Below, piece by piece: positions 53,923 to 63,556 of a stretch of DNA of 64,000 nucleotides. The stretch spans positions 248,001 to 312,000 of the forward strand of contig NZ_RAPQ01000008.1 of NCBI RefSeq assembly GCF_003610555.1, given 5' to 3'. The DNA is from Marinifilum flexuosum. Lineage in GTDB: Bacteria; Bacteroidota; Bacteroidia; Bacteroidales; Marinifilaceae. Position 1 is the first letter of the stretch. Each line of letters starts with the position of its first letter. The translations under genes were made by a program, and so were the position numbers. Under the pieces are notes generated by a model. It had not been told where the DNA came from. It saw only the letters and a program-made list of their open reading frames with translations, and did no database searches.

Positions 53923-56385
53923 TTACTCCTTCGAATTCCTCAAAAAAGACTGCACATATCGTAGTTCCGAATAGCTGTAATCATTTCCCAATGCTTCTTT
54001 TACTGGGTTTAAACTATCGGTACCATGCTTTTTAAATTGCTCTTTAATTTTTTTGATTTTCTTTTTTTCCACAAAGTCTTTTAAATCGAGCATGCCCAGG
54101 CCAACGTAGTGTGCCAGGTGCGATTCTATTGTGGTTTGTGACAAGTTGCGTAGAGCTGCAATTTCCCGAACGTTTTTGCCTTCGGAATACATATCGTAGC
54201 TCACCTCCTTGGTGTTGGGTTTCTTGGGTTTTACTTCAGGCTCTGGTGTAAAATTAAGCATGCCCAAACCTTTTTCTTGCCTGTATTCCATTACCAGCTT
54301 AATTAGCTCGCCACCATATCGTTCAATTTTCTTTTTCCCAAATCCTTTTACCGCTTTTAGCTGGTCGGCCGAACATGGCAACATATTGGCAATATCAACC
54401 AGACTTCGTTGTGAGGCAATCATGTAAGCAGGTGCATTTATATTCTCTGACAGCTCTTTTCGCCAGTTTTTTAATTTGCGAAGCAAAGTAGGATGTTCAA
54501 CATTTTCATCCACCACATCGCGTTTCCGTTTGGCTCTAAAACGAACTTTTTCCAAATGTGCCTTGGCCCTGATGTCCAAATAATGATCAAGCTTAAACCC
54601 ATTGACGCATGATTTTACACAGCTAAGTTTTACGTGCGAAAGCTCGTGTAATTGCTTTAGGTATTCATTAATCACTTTTTCAATGGCTTGATTATCGGTT
54701 TCAAACGAATGATCGTTTATGATGGAAATTAAATGCTGATCGAGTTTATCTGTAAAATACTTGCAGCCATTTTTAATTCTTTCCTGAGCTTCCTTGTTGT
54801 CATCCAATTTTTCATCGCCAAAGCAATACCTTTTTAAACTTGGCATAAACTTATCGGCAACGCTTAAAATTTCGGTCTGGAATGCATCGAAGCCAGCTTT
54901 GATTTTCTCAGGCAGATTGCCCTGGAATGCTTTCAGGTTATCTTGCAGTTGCTTGTTGATGTTTCGATAAACTCGATATAGATCGGAGTAGGTAAACAGT
55001 TCTTCCAATAGCTGAAACTGGAAACTTCTTTTGGCAATTTCCAATTGTTCTTTCCTTGGCGGATTTTTCTCGATGTATTGGGTGAACTGCGATACCGAAC
55101 GATCGCAAATGATACCGCTTTCGCTTAATTTCGATTTTAGTACCAATCCTTCCAAAGTTTTGCACCTACTCAGAGCTACATAAACCTGACCATGAGCAAA
55201 AGCTGCATTGGCATCGATAATGGCCTTGTCGAAAGTCAAGCCCTGGCTTTTGTGAATGGTAATGGCCCAAGCCAATTTCAGTGGATATTGGGTAAACTGA
55301 CCAACCACATCTTCCTGAATCTCTTTCGATTCCTGGTTGATGCTGTATTTAATGCTTTGCCATTCTTCAGGGTGTACCTCAATTTCGGAATGATCATCTT
55401 CACATTTTACCAGAATGGCATCTTCTTCGAATCCGATAACAGTACCAATTTTTCCATTGAAATATAGTTTCTCAGGTGAGCTATCGTTCTTAACGAACAT
55501 TACCTGGGCACCTTTCTTTAATTTCAAATCTTCATCGGTAGGATAGGAGTATTCAGGAAATTGTCCATCAATTCTAGCGCCGAAAGATTCTGTTTTGCTT
55601 TTAAGCTTCTCCAGTTGTTCTTCGTTTATTTTTTGGGCTCGTGCATTGTGCGTAGTCAATGTAATGTAGCCATCCTTATTTTTTGGATTAAAATCAGGCA
55701 AATATCTTTTTTCCAATTCCTTGAATGAGGCTTGGGAAAGGTGGTTGTTCCTGATTTCGTTTAGGATTTGAATAAAATCCTGATCTTTTTGGCGATAAAC
55801 ATGTTTTAACTCGATACTAATGTGTTGCGAGGAACGAAAAGCGCGACTGCTAAAGAAAAATGCGGTATCGTAATGCTGGCTGAGCAAACTCCACTCTTCA
55901 TTTTTTACTACAGGAGGAAGCTGTTGCAAATCTCCAATCATGAGTACCTGCACGCCACCAAAAGGTAGATTTCGATTCTTGAATTTTCTCAACACTTCAT
56001 CAATTCCATCCAGCAAATCGGCACGAACCATACTTATCTCATCAATGATGAGAAGATCCAAAGATTTAATCAGGTTGATCTTTTCCTTTCGGTATTTGCG
56101 CACCGAAGCTTCGCTTGCATTGGGGTTTTCATTCAGGATTTGACCAGGGAGAATGGGGCCAAATGGCAACTGAAAAAAGGAATGTATGGTAACCCCTCCC
56201 GCATTAATGGCTGCCACACCCGTTGGTGCGACCACAACCATTCGCTTAGGCAATTCAGCCTTAAGTTGTTTCAGAAATGTTGTTTTACCTGTACCGGCTT
56301 TTCCTGTCAGAAAAATTGTGGTATTCGTATTTCTAACGAATTTATGCGCAAGCTCGAGTTGTGAATTGGATTCCATTTTGTTCAA
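53923..56385 (-). CDS. PIF1-like helicase with HRDC and C-terminal HTH domains
   Basis: The 820-residue superfamily 1 DNA helicase shows Walker A GKAGTGKTTF (about 28-37), Walker B IIDEISMVR, and the late motifs TIHKSQGLTFDKAIID and VYVALSRCKTLEGL. An HRDC domain follows at about 640-710 (MLPCSADQLKAVKGFGKKKIERYG). A helix-turn-helix (HTH_40-type) segment lies near the end (EVSYDMYSEGKNVREIAAL, QTTIESHLAHY). This layout is common in Bacteroidota. The role in replication restart or repair is inferred. Single gene; the 438-bp repeat array lies downstream. Confidence 0.9.
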   Translation of the reverse strand: MNKMESNSQLELAHKFVRNTNTTIFLTGKAGTGKTTFLKQLKAELPKRMVVVAPTGVAAINAGGVTIHSFFQLPFGPILPGQILNENPNASEASVRKYRKEKINLIKSLDLLIIDEISMVRADLLDGIDEVLRKFKNRNLPFGGVQVLMIGDLQQLPPVVKNEEWSLLSQHYDTAFFFSSRAFRSSQHISIELKHVYRQKDQDFIQILNEIRNNHLSQASFKELEKRYLPDFNPKNKDGYITLTTHNARAQKINEEQLEKLKSKTESFGARIDGQFPEYSYPTDEDLKLKKGAQVMFVKNDSSPEKLYFNGKIGTVIGFEEDAILVKCEDDHSEIEVHPEEWQSIKYSINQESKEIQEDVVGQFTQYPLKLAWAITIHKSQGLTFDKAIIDANAAFAHGQVYVALSRCKTLEGLVLKSKLSESGIICDRSVSQFTQYIEKNPPRKEQLEIAKRSFQFQLLEELFTYSDLYRVYRNINKQLQDNLKAFQGNLPEKIKAGFDAFQTEILSVADKFMPSLKRYCFGDEKLDDNKEAQERIKNGCKYFTDKLDQHLISIINDHSFETDNQAIEKVINEYLKQLHELSHVKLSCVKSCVNGFKLDHYLDIRAKAHLEKVRFRAKRKRDVVDENVEHPTLLRKLKNWRKELSENINAPAYMIASQRSLVDIANMLPCSADQLKAVKGFGKKKIERYGGELIKLVMEYRQEKGLGMLNFTPEPEVKPKKPNTKEVSYDMYSEGKNVREIAALRNLSQTTIESHLAHYVGLGMLDLKDFVEKKKIKKIKEQFKKHGTDSLNPVKEALGNDYSYSELRYVQSFLRNSKE

Positions 56386-56461
56386 ATCAATATAAGATAT
56401 TAAAAGTACAAAATGTTTATGATTAACCCGTTTTTATATGGAATTATTGATTTCTTTTGAC

Positions 56462-56698
56462 TCAGTTGCGGGAGTTGTCAGAGATGGAGTAGTGCACATA
56501 GCAAGTATATCCTAAAAAATTATCTTGCCTTTTGGTTAAGGGAAAGTTTTGAGCTGTTGTGTTCTTCTTTAAGGTTTTAAGTTGAACATGTATGTGAAGT
56601 TCTTTTACTTTCTGATCGGTTTCTTTTAAATTGATATTCGAAATGATCCAGGGATATGAAATATCTAAAGCTTGAGAAAATATTTTGTATTCATTCAT
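56462..56698 (-). pseudogene. Remnant of an ISL3-family transposase (N-terminal part)
   Basis: The 78-residue frame begins MNEYKIFSQALDISYPWIIS and continues INLKETDQKVKELHIHVQ, then NFLGYTCYVHYSI before the stop. This resembles the start of ISL3-type transposases, in which a segment of the kind LGL..PW.V.. ELHIY is followed by a zinc ribbon and LxxxxHTCYLHC.VPRI. The zinc-ribbon cysteines and everything after are missing. It looks like a small leftover of an IS, with no second end seen. The family call rests on memory of the motif and is moderate. Confidence 0.5.
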
Positions 56699-56715
56699 GT
56701 CCGAGATTTTTTAAA

Positions 56716-56745
56716 TCGAACCCTGAATCAATACTCAGGGTTCGA
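56716..56745. repeat. 11-bp perfect inverted repeat
   Basis: tcgaaccctga (56716-56726) and tcagggttcga (56735-56745) form a strong hairpin between the transposase remnant and the porin gene. It may terminate the porin transcript, although no pure T run follows on the minus strand. Confidence 0.6.
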
Positions 56746-56767
56746 ACTTAGGTTAATATGAATAGAT

Positions 56768-58003
56768 CTAAAAAGCGTATTTAAAGTGCAGAAGAAATCT
56801 TGTGCTGTTTACAACATCAGAGTCTCCAACCTTGCCGTCGGCCTGAGTTGTTCCGTAGGCAGCACCCGTGTGAATAATTTCTCCACCAATCTTCATTTTA
56901 CCAGTCAAGAATTCAATTCTTGGCGCTAGCTGGTACAGATAGTCTATGTTTGAGCCGCGGCTGTATAGGCCAACGAACTTATCTCCATTTTTAGCCAAAT
57001 CATCATCAGCTCCCAGGTTGGCGCTGTAGCCCGCGTTGAATCCGTAACGAACATTTCCTGTTGTAGTGAAAATATCAGAAGTCAAATTCCAGGTCTTAAT
57101 ATTTGTGTACTCATAGTCACCATTTGACTTTACATTTTTCACTCCATAGCCACCAATCATGGTGAAGTTGTACATGTTTTGTCCGTAGATACTCTGGATG
57201 TTCCACTTGAACTTTTTGCCTGTGATACCCAACCAATAGTTCATGTAGTAGCTGCCCAGTTTCTCATTGGTTTTAACTCCGGCAGAATTAACCGTTAAAG
57301 GCATAATGGTTCGGTAACCTACAGTTAGTCCTGTAGAAACTGCATTTGATAATTTGGTTTCGAAACGAGAACTGATCTCAGGAATACTTGACTGCTGAAC
57401 GTACTTCACATTTGCACCTTCAGGTCCTGTACTTTTAAAGTCCATCTCGGAAAGCAGTGCAAAGCTTAATTTGCTCTTGTTAAATTTTCTGGTGTATCTC
57501 AACTGAGGTGCACGATTCAACAATCCAAACGGAACACCTGCTCCCCAGTGTAATACTCTTGGGAAAGCCGACTCAATAAACATTGGGTGCCAGTACTTAC
57601 CCGCTAGCAGCTGGTCTTTGTCCCAGTCAAGCTTGATGAAAGCATGACGCAGGCGAAGCAATCCGCTTTTGTCGTTCGAGGTTCCTACAAAGTCACCTTC
57701 AATAACTGCTGTTCCTTTTGCTCCGAAAGCTTCAAATCCACTTACCGTTGCATTCAAACGAGACTGAATGGTCGTCATAAAGAACTCCGATCGATCGTTT
57801 AAATCATTGCCTTCCAAATCTAAAGATTCAGGTGCAGGATAAAGTAGGATTGCTCCCTCTCTGGCATTAACGGTTTTGCGTGTATCGAAGTAGGTTTCAG
57901 CGGCTACAAAGCCTTTAATTTTAACGTTCACTTTTTCCTGTGCCTTTGCAAGAGATCCAAAACAGATCAATAGTGCAGGAAGTAAAAATTTAAGTGTTTT
58001 CAT
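56768..58003 (-). CDS. Outer-membrane porin-like beta-barrel protein
   Basis: The 411-residue protein has a signal peptide (MKTLKFLLPALLICFGSLAKA). The rest is made of alternating strands typical of a barrel (VNVKIKGFVAAETYFDTRK start; FLLHFKYAF end with terminal Phe). It resembles DcaP-like porins of Gram-negative bacteria in pattern, but the match is weak. It starts about 27 bases after cstA and is probably co-transcribed with it, so it may let the CstA substrate through the outer membrane. Confidence 0.78.
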   Translation of the reverse strand: MKTLKFLLPALLICFGSLAKAQEKVNVKIKGFVAAETYFDTRKTVNAREGAILLYPAPESLDLEGNDLNDRSEFFMTTIQSRLNATVSGFEAFGAKGTAVIEGDFVGTSNDKSGLLRLRHAFIKLDWDKDQLLAGKYWHPMFIESAFPRVLHWGAGVPFGLLNRAPQLRYTRKFNKSKLSFALLSEMDFKSTGPEGANVKYVQQSSIPEISSRFETKLSNAVSTGLTVGYRTIMPLTVNSAGVKTNEKLGSYYMNYWLGITGKKFKWNIQSIYGQNMYNFTMIGGYGVKNVKSNGDYEYTNIKTWNLTSDIFTTTGNVRYGFNAGYSANLGADDDLAKNGDKFVGLYSRGSNIDYLYQLAPRIEFLTGKMKIGGEIIHTGAAYGTTQADGKVGDSDVVNSTRFLLHFKYAF

Positions 58004-58030
58004 TTTTGTACAGATTTAGTTTGTTAGGTT

Positions 58031-59473
58031 TTATTGATGTTCTAGTTTCACTTTGGCTTGAGACTTTTTGTAAGCCACGAACAAGAATGCTCCAAGACTT
58101 GCTAGGGCTGTGAAAATTCCCAATGGGTAAGCCATGCTTTGCGAGATTCCAAATCCTTCAGGTGCAATTAAAATATAGGTTGTGATTACTGCTGTCATAA
58201 AAGTGGCAGGTAAAGAGATAAACCAGTGGCTTCTACCTTTGTGTACCATATACATGGCAGCTGTCCATAGTACCACGGTTGCCAAGGTTTGGTTTGCCCA
58301 TCCAAAGTATCTCCAGATAATGGCGAAGTTGACTTGTGTAAGTAGGAAACCTACTGCGAACAATGGCAGGGTAATCAACAGACGTTTACCAAGTGATTTC
58401 TGGGAGAAATTCAAAGAGTCTGCAATGGTCAAACGAGCACTTCTAAAGGCTGTGTCACCAGAAGTAATTGGAGCGGCAACAACGCCGAAAACAGCTAACA
58501 GTCCACCAATTTTACCAAGCAGGCTATTACAGATTTCATTAACAACCCAAGCTGCATTGTGTCCTGGTTGCGACATGGTTTCTCCCAATTCGCGGATACC
58601 ACCGAAGAATGTCATGGCAGCAGCGGCCCAGATCATGGCAACAATACCTTCTGCGATCATGGTTCCGTAAAATATTTTTCTTCCCTGCTTTTCATTGGTC
58701 ATACAACGAGCCATAAGAGGCGATTGTGTTGAGTGGAATCCTGAAATGGCACCACAAGCAATGGTAATGAACAGAAGCGGATAGATTGGATATTTACCTG
58801 GAGAGGCGTGAAAGTTCATGATGTTTGATGGAACCAATTCCGGAATTTGATAACCTCCGAAAATTAAAGCTCCGGCAATTCCGAATGCCATAATTAAAAG
58901 ACACAAACCAAAGATTGGGTAAATCTTACCAATCAGCTTGTCAATAGGAATCATGGTAGCTAACAGGTAGTACAGGAAGATGGCACCCACAAGGATGGAA
59001 ACATTGAATCCTGTTAAGCCATTAAGGATACTGGCAGGCCCTTTGATAAAAACAACGCCAACCAACACCAAAAGCACAACTGAAAATACTCGCATGAAGT
59101 TTTTAAAGGCTGGACCTAAATATTTTCCTACTACTTCTGGAATACTGGCACCTCCATGGCGAACAGAAAGCATTCCTGAAAAATAATCGTGGACAGCTCC
59201 GGCGAAAATACAGCCAATAACGATCCAAATAAAGGCAACAGGCCCCCACAAAGCACCGGCAATTGCTCCAAAAATTGGACCCAGTCCGGCAATATTTAAG
59301 AATTGAATCAGGAAGATCTTCTTCCAGTTCATAGGTACAAAGTCAACGCCATCTTCTTTCGAAATGGCAGGTGTAGTTTTTTCTGAATCAGCTCCAAACT
59401 TGCGTTCTACGAATTTTCCGTAAACCACATATCCAAGAATCAGAGCGGCAATACAAATAAAAAAGGTTACCAT
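58031..59473 (-). CDS. cstA: CstA family carbon-starvation/peptide-pyruvate transporter
   Basis: The 480-residue inner-membrane protein has about a dozen hydrophobic segments. Family marks are NIAGLGPIFGAIAGALWGP, GAVHDYFSGMLSVRHGGASIPEV, SGFHSTQSPLMARCM and FRSARLTIADSL. It is of the short CstA type (E. coli CstA and BtsT are about 700 residues). CstA proteins import peptides or pyruvate under starvation; the substrate here is not shown. The upstream region has nested palindromes, and two kinase/LuxR regulator pairs lie upstream on the same strand. Confidence 0.88.
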   Translation of the reverse strand: MVTFFICIAALILGYVVYGKFVERKFGADSEKTTPAISKEDGVDFVPMNWKKIFLIQFLNIAGLGPIFGAIAGALWGPVAFIWIVIGCIFAGAVHDYFSGMLSVRHGGASIPEVVGKYLGPAFKNFMRVFSVVLLVLVGVVFIKGPASILNGLTGFNVSILVGAIFLYYLLATMIPIDKLIGKIYPIFGLCLLIMAFGIAGALIFGGYQIPELVPSNIMNFHASPGKYPIYPLLFITIACGAISGFHSTQSPLMARCMTNEKQGRKIFYGTMIAEGIVAMIWAAAAMTFFGGIRELGETMSQPGHNAAWVVNEICNSLLGKIGGLLAVFGVVAAPITSGDTAFRSARLTIADSLNFSQKSLGKRLLITLPLFAVGFLLTQVNFAIIWRYFGWANQTLATVVLWTAAMYMVHKGRSHWFISLPATFMTAVITTYILIAPEGFGISQSMAYPLGIFTALASLGAFLFVAYKKSQAKVKLEHQ

Positions 59474-59531
59474 AGTAATTTTGTTTTGTATGAGTACTAA
59501 ATTTTACTTCTACAAAACAAGTGGAAACGAT

Positions 59532-59603
59532 TGCGTAGGGGAAGGGTAGTTTTGCGCAAATTGCGCCAAAATACCCTCACAAGTGTATGAGGGTAAATAC
59601 GCA
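59532..59603. promoter_or_regulatory. Nested palindromes in front of cstA (candidate operators)
   Basis: An outer pair TGCGTA (59532-59537)/TACGCA (59598-59603) encloses an imperfect 33-bp palindrome (59544-59576, gggta ... tacccc-type ends around ttttgcgcaa) and a perfect inverted repeat taccctca-N8-tgagggta (59572-59595). The sites lie 60-130 bases upstream of the cstA ATG on the minus strand. The regulator encoded just upstream is the likely binder (inference). Confidence 0.65.
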
Positions 59604-59693
59604 CAAGGGGGTTGTAAGTGATACAATTACAGGTGCTTGCGATCTTGTTTGGAATGGATTTAATTAAGGGTCTGTAAGTATCAGGTTTTGAGC

Positions 59694-60335
59694 TTAAATC
59701 TCAATAATATTGTTTTTCACAGCATACATTACCATGGCTATGGAGTTGGCACAATTGGTTTTACTTAGCAAATTGGCTCTGTGTCGTTCCACGGTTCTAA
59801 TGCTAATATAAAGGGTGTCTGCAATTTTGTTATTGCTGTATCCTTTACAGATAAGTTGCAGAACTTCCAGTTCGCGATCGGTAAAATGAACCACCTCAGA
59901 AGGGTTCTTTTGTTGTTTTCGTTTGTTTAGAATACCAACCAGTAATTCTTGAGAAAAGTAACTTCCTCCTGCTCCAACCATATTAATAGCCGTGGATAAT
60001 TCATCAACATCGGAGTTTTTAAGCAGAAAACCTTTTACCCCTGCTTCTACCATTTTGTCGTAGTATTGTTCCTCTCCATGCATCGACAGAACAATAATAT
60101 TAAGGTTCGGATTCTCTCTGAGGGCATGTATGGTAGCATCAATACCATTCATCTTTGGCATATTGATGTCCATTAGAACAATATCAGTTGTGGTAAGTTT
60201 TAGCAAATCCAAAAACTCCTGTCCATTTTCGGCTTCCCCAACCACATGAATTCCTTCCATATCATCAAGCAAAAAACGCAATCCTTTACGGAAAATTTTG
60301 TGATCGTCAACAATGATTATTTTTTGTTCGTTCAT
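59694..60335 (-). CDS. LuxR/NarL-type response regulator
   Basis: The 213-residue protein has a receiver domain with IIVDDHKIF and the phospho-acceptor Asp56 in LMDINMPKMNG. Lys of LLKNSDV completes the site. A C-terminal LuxR helix-turn-helix follows (TDRELEVLQLICKGYSNNKIA, RTVERHRANLLSK). It lies 10 bases after the histidine kinase gene and upstream of cstA. It is a close paralog of the regulator at 62905. Confidence 0.92.
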   Translation of the reverse strand: MNEQKIIIVDDHKIFRKGLRFLLDDMEGIHVVGEAENGQEFLDLLKLTTTDIVLMDINMPKMNGIDATIHALRENPNLNIIVLSMHGEEQYYDKMVEAGVKGFLLKNSDVDELSTAINMVGAGGSYFSQELLVGILNKRKQQKNPSEVVHFTDRELEVLQLICKGYSNNKIADTLYISIRTVERHRANLLSKTNCANSIAMVMYAVKNNIIEI

Positions 60336-60345
60336 GTTAGAAATT

Positions 60346-62898
60346 TTAAAGGTTTACATTTACAACAGCCATCATTCCACCTGACTCTGCGCTGCTCTGA
60401 ATGCTGTGCGAGCCATTTAGCGATCGAATTCTACTCAAAATGTTATAGAGTCCCATGCCAGAACTTTCGTAGTTGAGTTCGTCCGGGTCGAATCCTTTTC
60501 CGTCGTCAATATATATTAAATTCAGCAAATTGTGCTCCCGCGAGAGTTTGATCTGAATATGATCGGCATCGGCATGCTTAATGGTGTTATTGATTAGCTC
60601 TGTTACAACCCTGTAAATCACAACCTCCACTTGTTGGTTCATTCTCGACTCCAAATTCTTGGTATCGAAGGAGATGTTGATGCTTTTTGAAAGATTGATT
60701 TTGTTGATGAATGAGTTGATGGCATTCACCAATCCAAAGTCGTTTAAGATATGAGGACTTAAATTGTTTGAGATTTCCTTGATATTTACAAGGGTTTCAC
60801 TCACAATATCTCTTGAAGCAGTAATCATCTGTTCATTTTTTGGACTTAAATCGGCTTTTCCAAGTGCTGAAAGATACAGGTTTATACTGGAAAGAAGTGG
60901 TCCAATGGAATCGTGCAGATCCGTGGCAAATCGTTTTCTTTCGTTCTCCTCGGTTTCAATAACGGCATTTAAAACCTTGCGTTCGGTTTCCTGCCTGATA
61001 CTGATATCGCTAACCACCGCCAGGATGAGTTTGCTATCCGACAGATCTATTAAACTGATATGTACTTCAATGGGGAAAGTCGTATTGTCTTTTCTTTTTT
61101 GAATAGATTCTAATTTTACCGAAGGATTCTCGGTGTTCAGCTTGCTCCACATGGATTTCAGTTGCTTCAGATTGTACTTGTTGTCCAGAAGTGTAACGTT
61201 GGCACCAATGATCTCCTCGCGGCTGTATCCTGATAGCTTGCAAGTAGAGAGGTTTGCATCCAAAATTTTTCCATCAAAATCAAGGATAATAATTTCATCG
61301 GCAGCTTGCTCTATTAAGGAGCGCCAGCGTTTTTCCGAGGCTCGTATTTTCTTTTCATCCTCTTTAATTTTAGCTTCTGCCTCTTTCCTTTGGGAAATAT
61401 CTATGAGTGTTCCTACCAGGTTGATTGCTTTTTTATCCTGTGTAAAGTCAAGATTTTTGGCCTTTGCTTTCAGCCAAATCCATTCGTCTTTTTTCGATAA
61501 TAATCTGAATTCAACATTAAAAAGGTCAATTTCTCCCAGGCTTAGCTTTTCTCTGTTCAAAATAAAATTTTCTAAATCGAAAGGGTGGATAAGATTTTCA
61601 ACAAATTCAGGAGTGTTTTGCACCAAATCAGGATTGTAGCCTAGCTTTTCCCAGATATTTTTACTGATATAAGTGGTTTGCTCTACAAAATTGTGCTCCC
61701 AAACTCCATCAGAATTGGCATCAAGCATTCTTAGCAATCGATCACGACTGCTTTTTAGTCTTTTATTTCTTTCCAGAAGCCTGTTTTCGGTTCTTTTACG
61801 TTTGACCCTCAAATAAACTACAATCAGAACGATAAGTGTAAGAAAGGCAATAATGATATTGATACTGGACCTGTGTTTAGACAAAAAGCTTGGTGGTTGA
61901 TTGATGATGGTACTATTTTTTGGAAGGTCGTTGACCATTATGCCAAAGCGTTTCATTTGCTGAAAGTCAAACATGAAACTGTTGTATCCTTCGGTAACCA
62001 AAGGTATGCTGTTGATGTCGGTACCATTAACAACTTTTACAGCCAGTTCAGCTGCCAATTGTCCTTGTTTCACTCCGCTGGTGAGCATACCCCCAACAAT
62101 ACCCTCGTTAAAATAGAATTCCCAGGAGCTGTAGATGGGAAGATTAGTGGCTTTGCGGATGATCTCAATATTTTCCTGGTAGGAGATGTAGTTGCCCTCC
62201 TGGTCCTTACTGAAATTGATCAGTAAAATGACGTTTGAATCATCCAGCTTTTCTACCTTTCTTACCAAATCTTCTATGGAAAGGTTTTCCAGGAAGATCA
62301 AATTCACATCTGTTTTTAATTCAGGCCAAAAAGAAATGATATGGTTTCGGTTGATGATGGCAGATGTGGTAATGTTATCGTTGATTACCACTAGGTTTTT
62401 GGCTTTTGGATGAAGGCGCAGGGCCTGCTCAACGGTCTGTTTAAAATCGATGAATTCAGTAACTCCGGTAATATTGGTCATTCCCTCGATGAGGTTGTCT
62501 TCAAATTGATCGATGGAACAAAAGACTATGGGAATATCTTTGAAAAACTCATCTTGGTGGTCGCGGGTAAAATAAAGAGCATTGTTATCGGAGGCGATAA
62601 CTGTATTGTAGGGAATTCCCTTGTGTTTGAGTCGGTATAACTTTACAAACTCTTCAAGATACTCTTTGTCATATCTTCTTTTGGTATCCATGTACTCAAA
62701 CTGAATCTCGATGTTTTCATGATGGTTGAGTACGGAAAGAATGCCTTTGGTGATATTATCGGTCCAATTCAATCCCTGATGGTAGGAGTGAAGTACTAGT
62801 ATTTTTTTTCTTCTTGCCGAAGCATCTAGACAGGATATAATCAGGAATACCACCAGAAGAAGTAGGAAATACTTGTATTTACCCAGTAGTTTTCTCAT
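60346..62898 (-). CDS. Hybrid-sensing histidine kinase (ABC-substrate-binding sensor, PAS-PAS-HisKA_3)
   Basis: The 850-residue protein has a signal/anchor (about 10-27; LLLLVVFLIISC). A periplasmic domain of the ABC-substrate-binding type (about 32-335; KILVLHSYHQGLNWTDNI) follows, then one membrane segment (about 352-374), two PAS domains, a HisKA_3 dimerisation domain with the phospho-His in DLHDSIGPLLSSI (about 660), and an HATPase domain (YIDDGKGFDPDE, SSGMGLYNIL). It resembles kinases that sense small organic molecules; the ligand is not known. It lies six bases from the response-regulator gene upstream and ten before the next. Confidence 0.92.
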   Translation of the reverse strand: MRKLLGKYKYFLLLLVVFLIISCLDASARRKKILVLHSYHQGLNWTDNITKGILSVLNHHENIEIQFEYMDTKRRYDKEYLEEFVKLYRLKHKGIPYNTVIASDNNALYFTRDHQDEFFKDIPIVFCSIDQFEDNLIEGMTNITGVTEFIDFKQTVEQALRLHPKAKNLVVINDNITTSAIINRNHIISFWPELKTDVNLIFLENLSIEDLVRKVEKLDDSNVILLINFSKDQEGNYISYQENIEIIRKATNLPIYSSWEFYFNEGIVGGMLTSGVKQGQLAAELAVKVVNGTDINSIPLVTEGYNSFMFDFQQMKRFGIMVNDLPKNSTIINQPPSFLSKHRSSINIIIAFLTLIVLIVVYLRVKRKRTENRLLERNKRLKSSRDRLLRMLDANSDGVWEHNFVEQTTYISKNIWEKLGYNPDLVQNTPEFVENLIHPFDLENFILNREKLSLGEIDLFNVEFRLLSKKDEWIWLKAKAKNLDFTQDKKAINLVGTLIDISQRKEAEAKIKEDEKKIRASEKRWRSLIEQAADEIIILDFDGKILDANLSTCKLSGYSREEIIGANVTLLDNKYNLKQLKSMWSKLNTENPSVKLESIQKRKDNTTFPIEVHISLIDLSDSKLILAVVSDISIRQETERKVLNAVIETEENERKRFATDLHDSIGPLLSSINLYLSALGKADLSPKNEQMITASRDIVSETLVNIKEISNNLSPHILNDFGLVNAINSFINKINLSKSINISFDTKNLESRMNQQVEVVIYRVVTELINNTIKHADADHIQIKLSREHNLLNLIYIDDGKGFDPDELNYESSGMGLYNILSRIRSLNGSHSIQSSAESGGMMAVVNVNL

Positions 62899-62904
62899 CG
62901 TTTA

Positions 62905-63549
62905 TCATTCTATTTCAACAATTTTATTTTTAACTGCATACATAACCAGTGAGGTAGAGTTTTTACATCCTGTTTTACTGAGTAGATTGGCACGATGACG
63001 ATCAACAGTTCTGTGGCTGATGAAAAGTTGTTCGGCAATCTCAGCATTACTAAAACCGTCACAAATCAACTTTAAGACTTCGAGTTCTCTGGTGGATAGT
63101 TTAACTGCATCGGTTCTAAGTTTTTGTAATCTTTTCTGATCCAGAATATCCACAAGCAATTCTTGCGAAAAGTATGATTTTCCTGCGATTACAGCCTCAA
63201 TGGCTGCAATTAATTCATCGGCATCAGAATTTTTTAAAAGGAATCCTTTCACACCTGCGTCCAACATCTGATCGTAATATTCTTCTTCGCCGTGCATCGA
63301 AAGAACAATTACTTTCAAATCCGGATATTTTTCCATTGCAATTCGAGTGGCATCTATACCATTCATCTCTGGCATATTGATATCCATTAAGGCAATATCG
63401 ATTGTTTCATTCTCAGCCATTTCAAGAAACTCCTTTCCGTTTGAGGCTTCTCCAATAACAGTAATGTTTGGAATATTGCTTAATAAGAAACGCAATCCGC
63501 TTCTAAACATCTTGTGATCGTCAACAATTATTACCTTATTTTCTTCCAT
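62905..63549 (-). CDS. LuxR/NarL-type response regulator, paralog
   Basis: The 214-residue protein starts at the ATG at 63549 (MEENKVIIVDDHKMF). The TTG at 63573 would overlap the previous gene. The receiver Asp56 is in LMDINMPEMNG. The HTH (STRELEVLKLICDGFSNAEIA, RTVDRHRANLLSK) is of the same type as the regulator at 59694. It lies between the two kinase genes, the middle of a kinase-regulator-kinase-regulator series. Confidence 0.92.
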   Translation of the reverse strand: MEENKVIIVDDHKMFRSGLRFLLSNIPNITVIGEASNGKEFLEMAENETIDIALMDINMPEMNGIDATRIAMEKYPDLKVIVLSMHGEEEYYDQMLDAGVKGFLLKNSDADELIAAIEAVIAGKSYFSQELLVDILDQKRLQKLRTDAVKLSTRELEVLKLICDGFSNAEIAEQLFISHRTVDRHRANLLSKTGCKNSTSLVMYAVKNKIVEIE

Positions 63550-63556
63550 TTTGCAA

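Noticed and set aside
58182-58670. 162-residue plus-strand frame opposite cstA
   Set aside because: Shadow frame of a conserved transporter gene.
59551-59575. Sigma-54 promoter (minus strand TGGCGC...TTGC)
   Set aside because: The distance between the GG and GC elements is two bases too short for a -24/-12 promoter; the symmetry fits an operator better.
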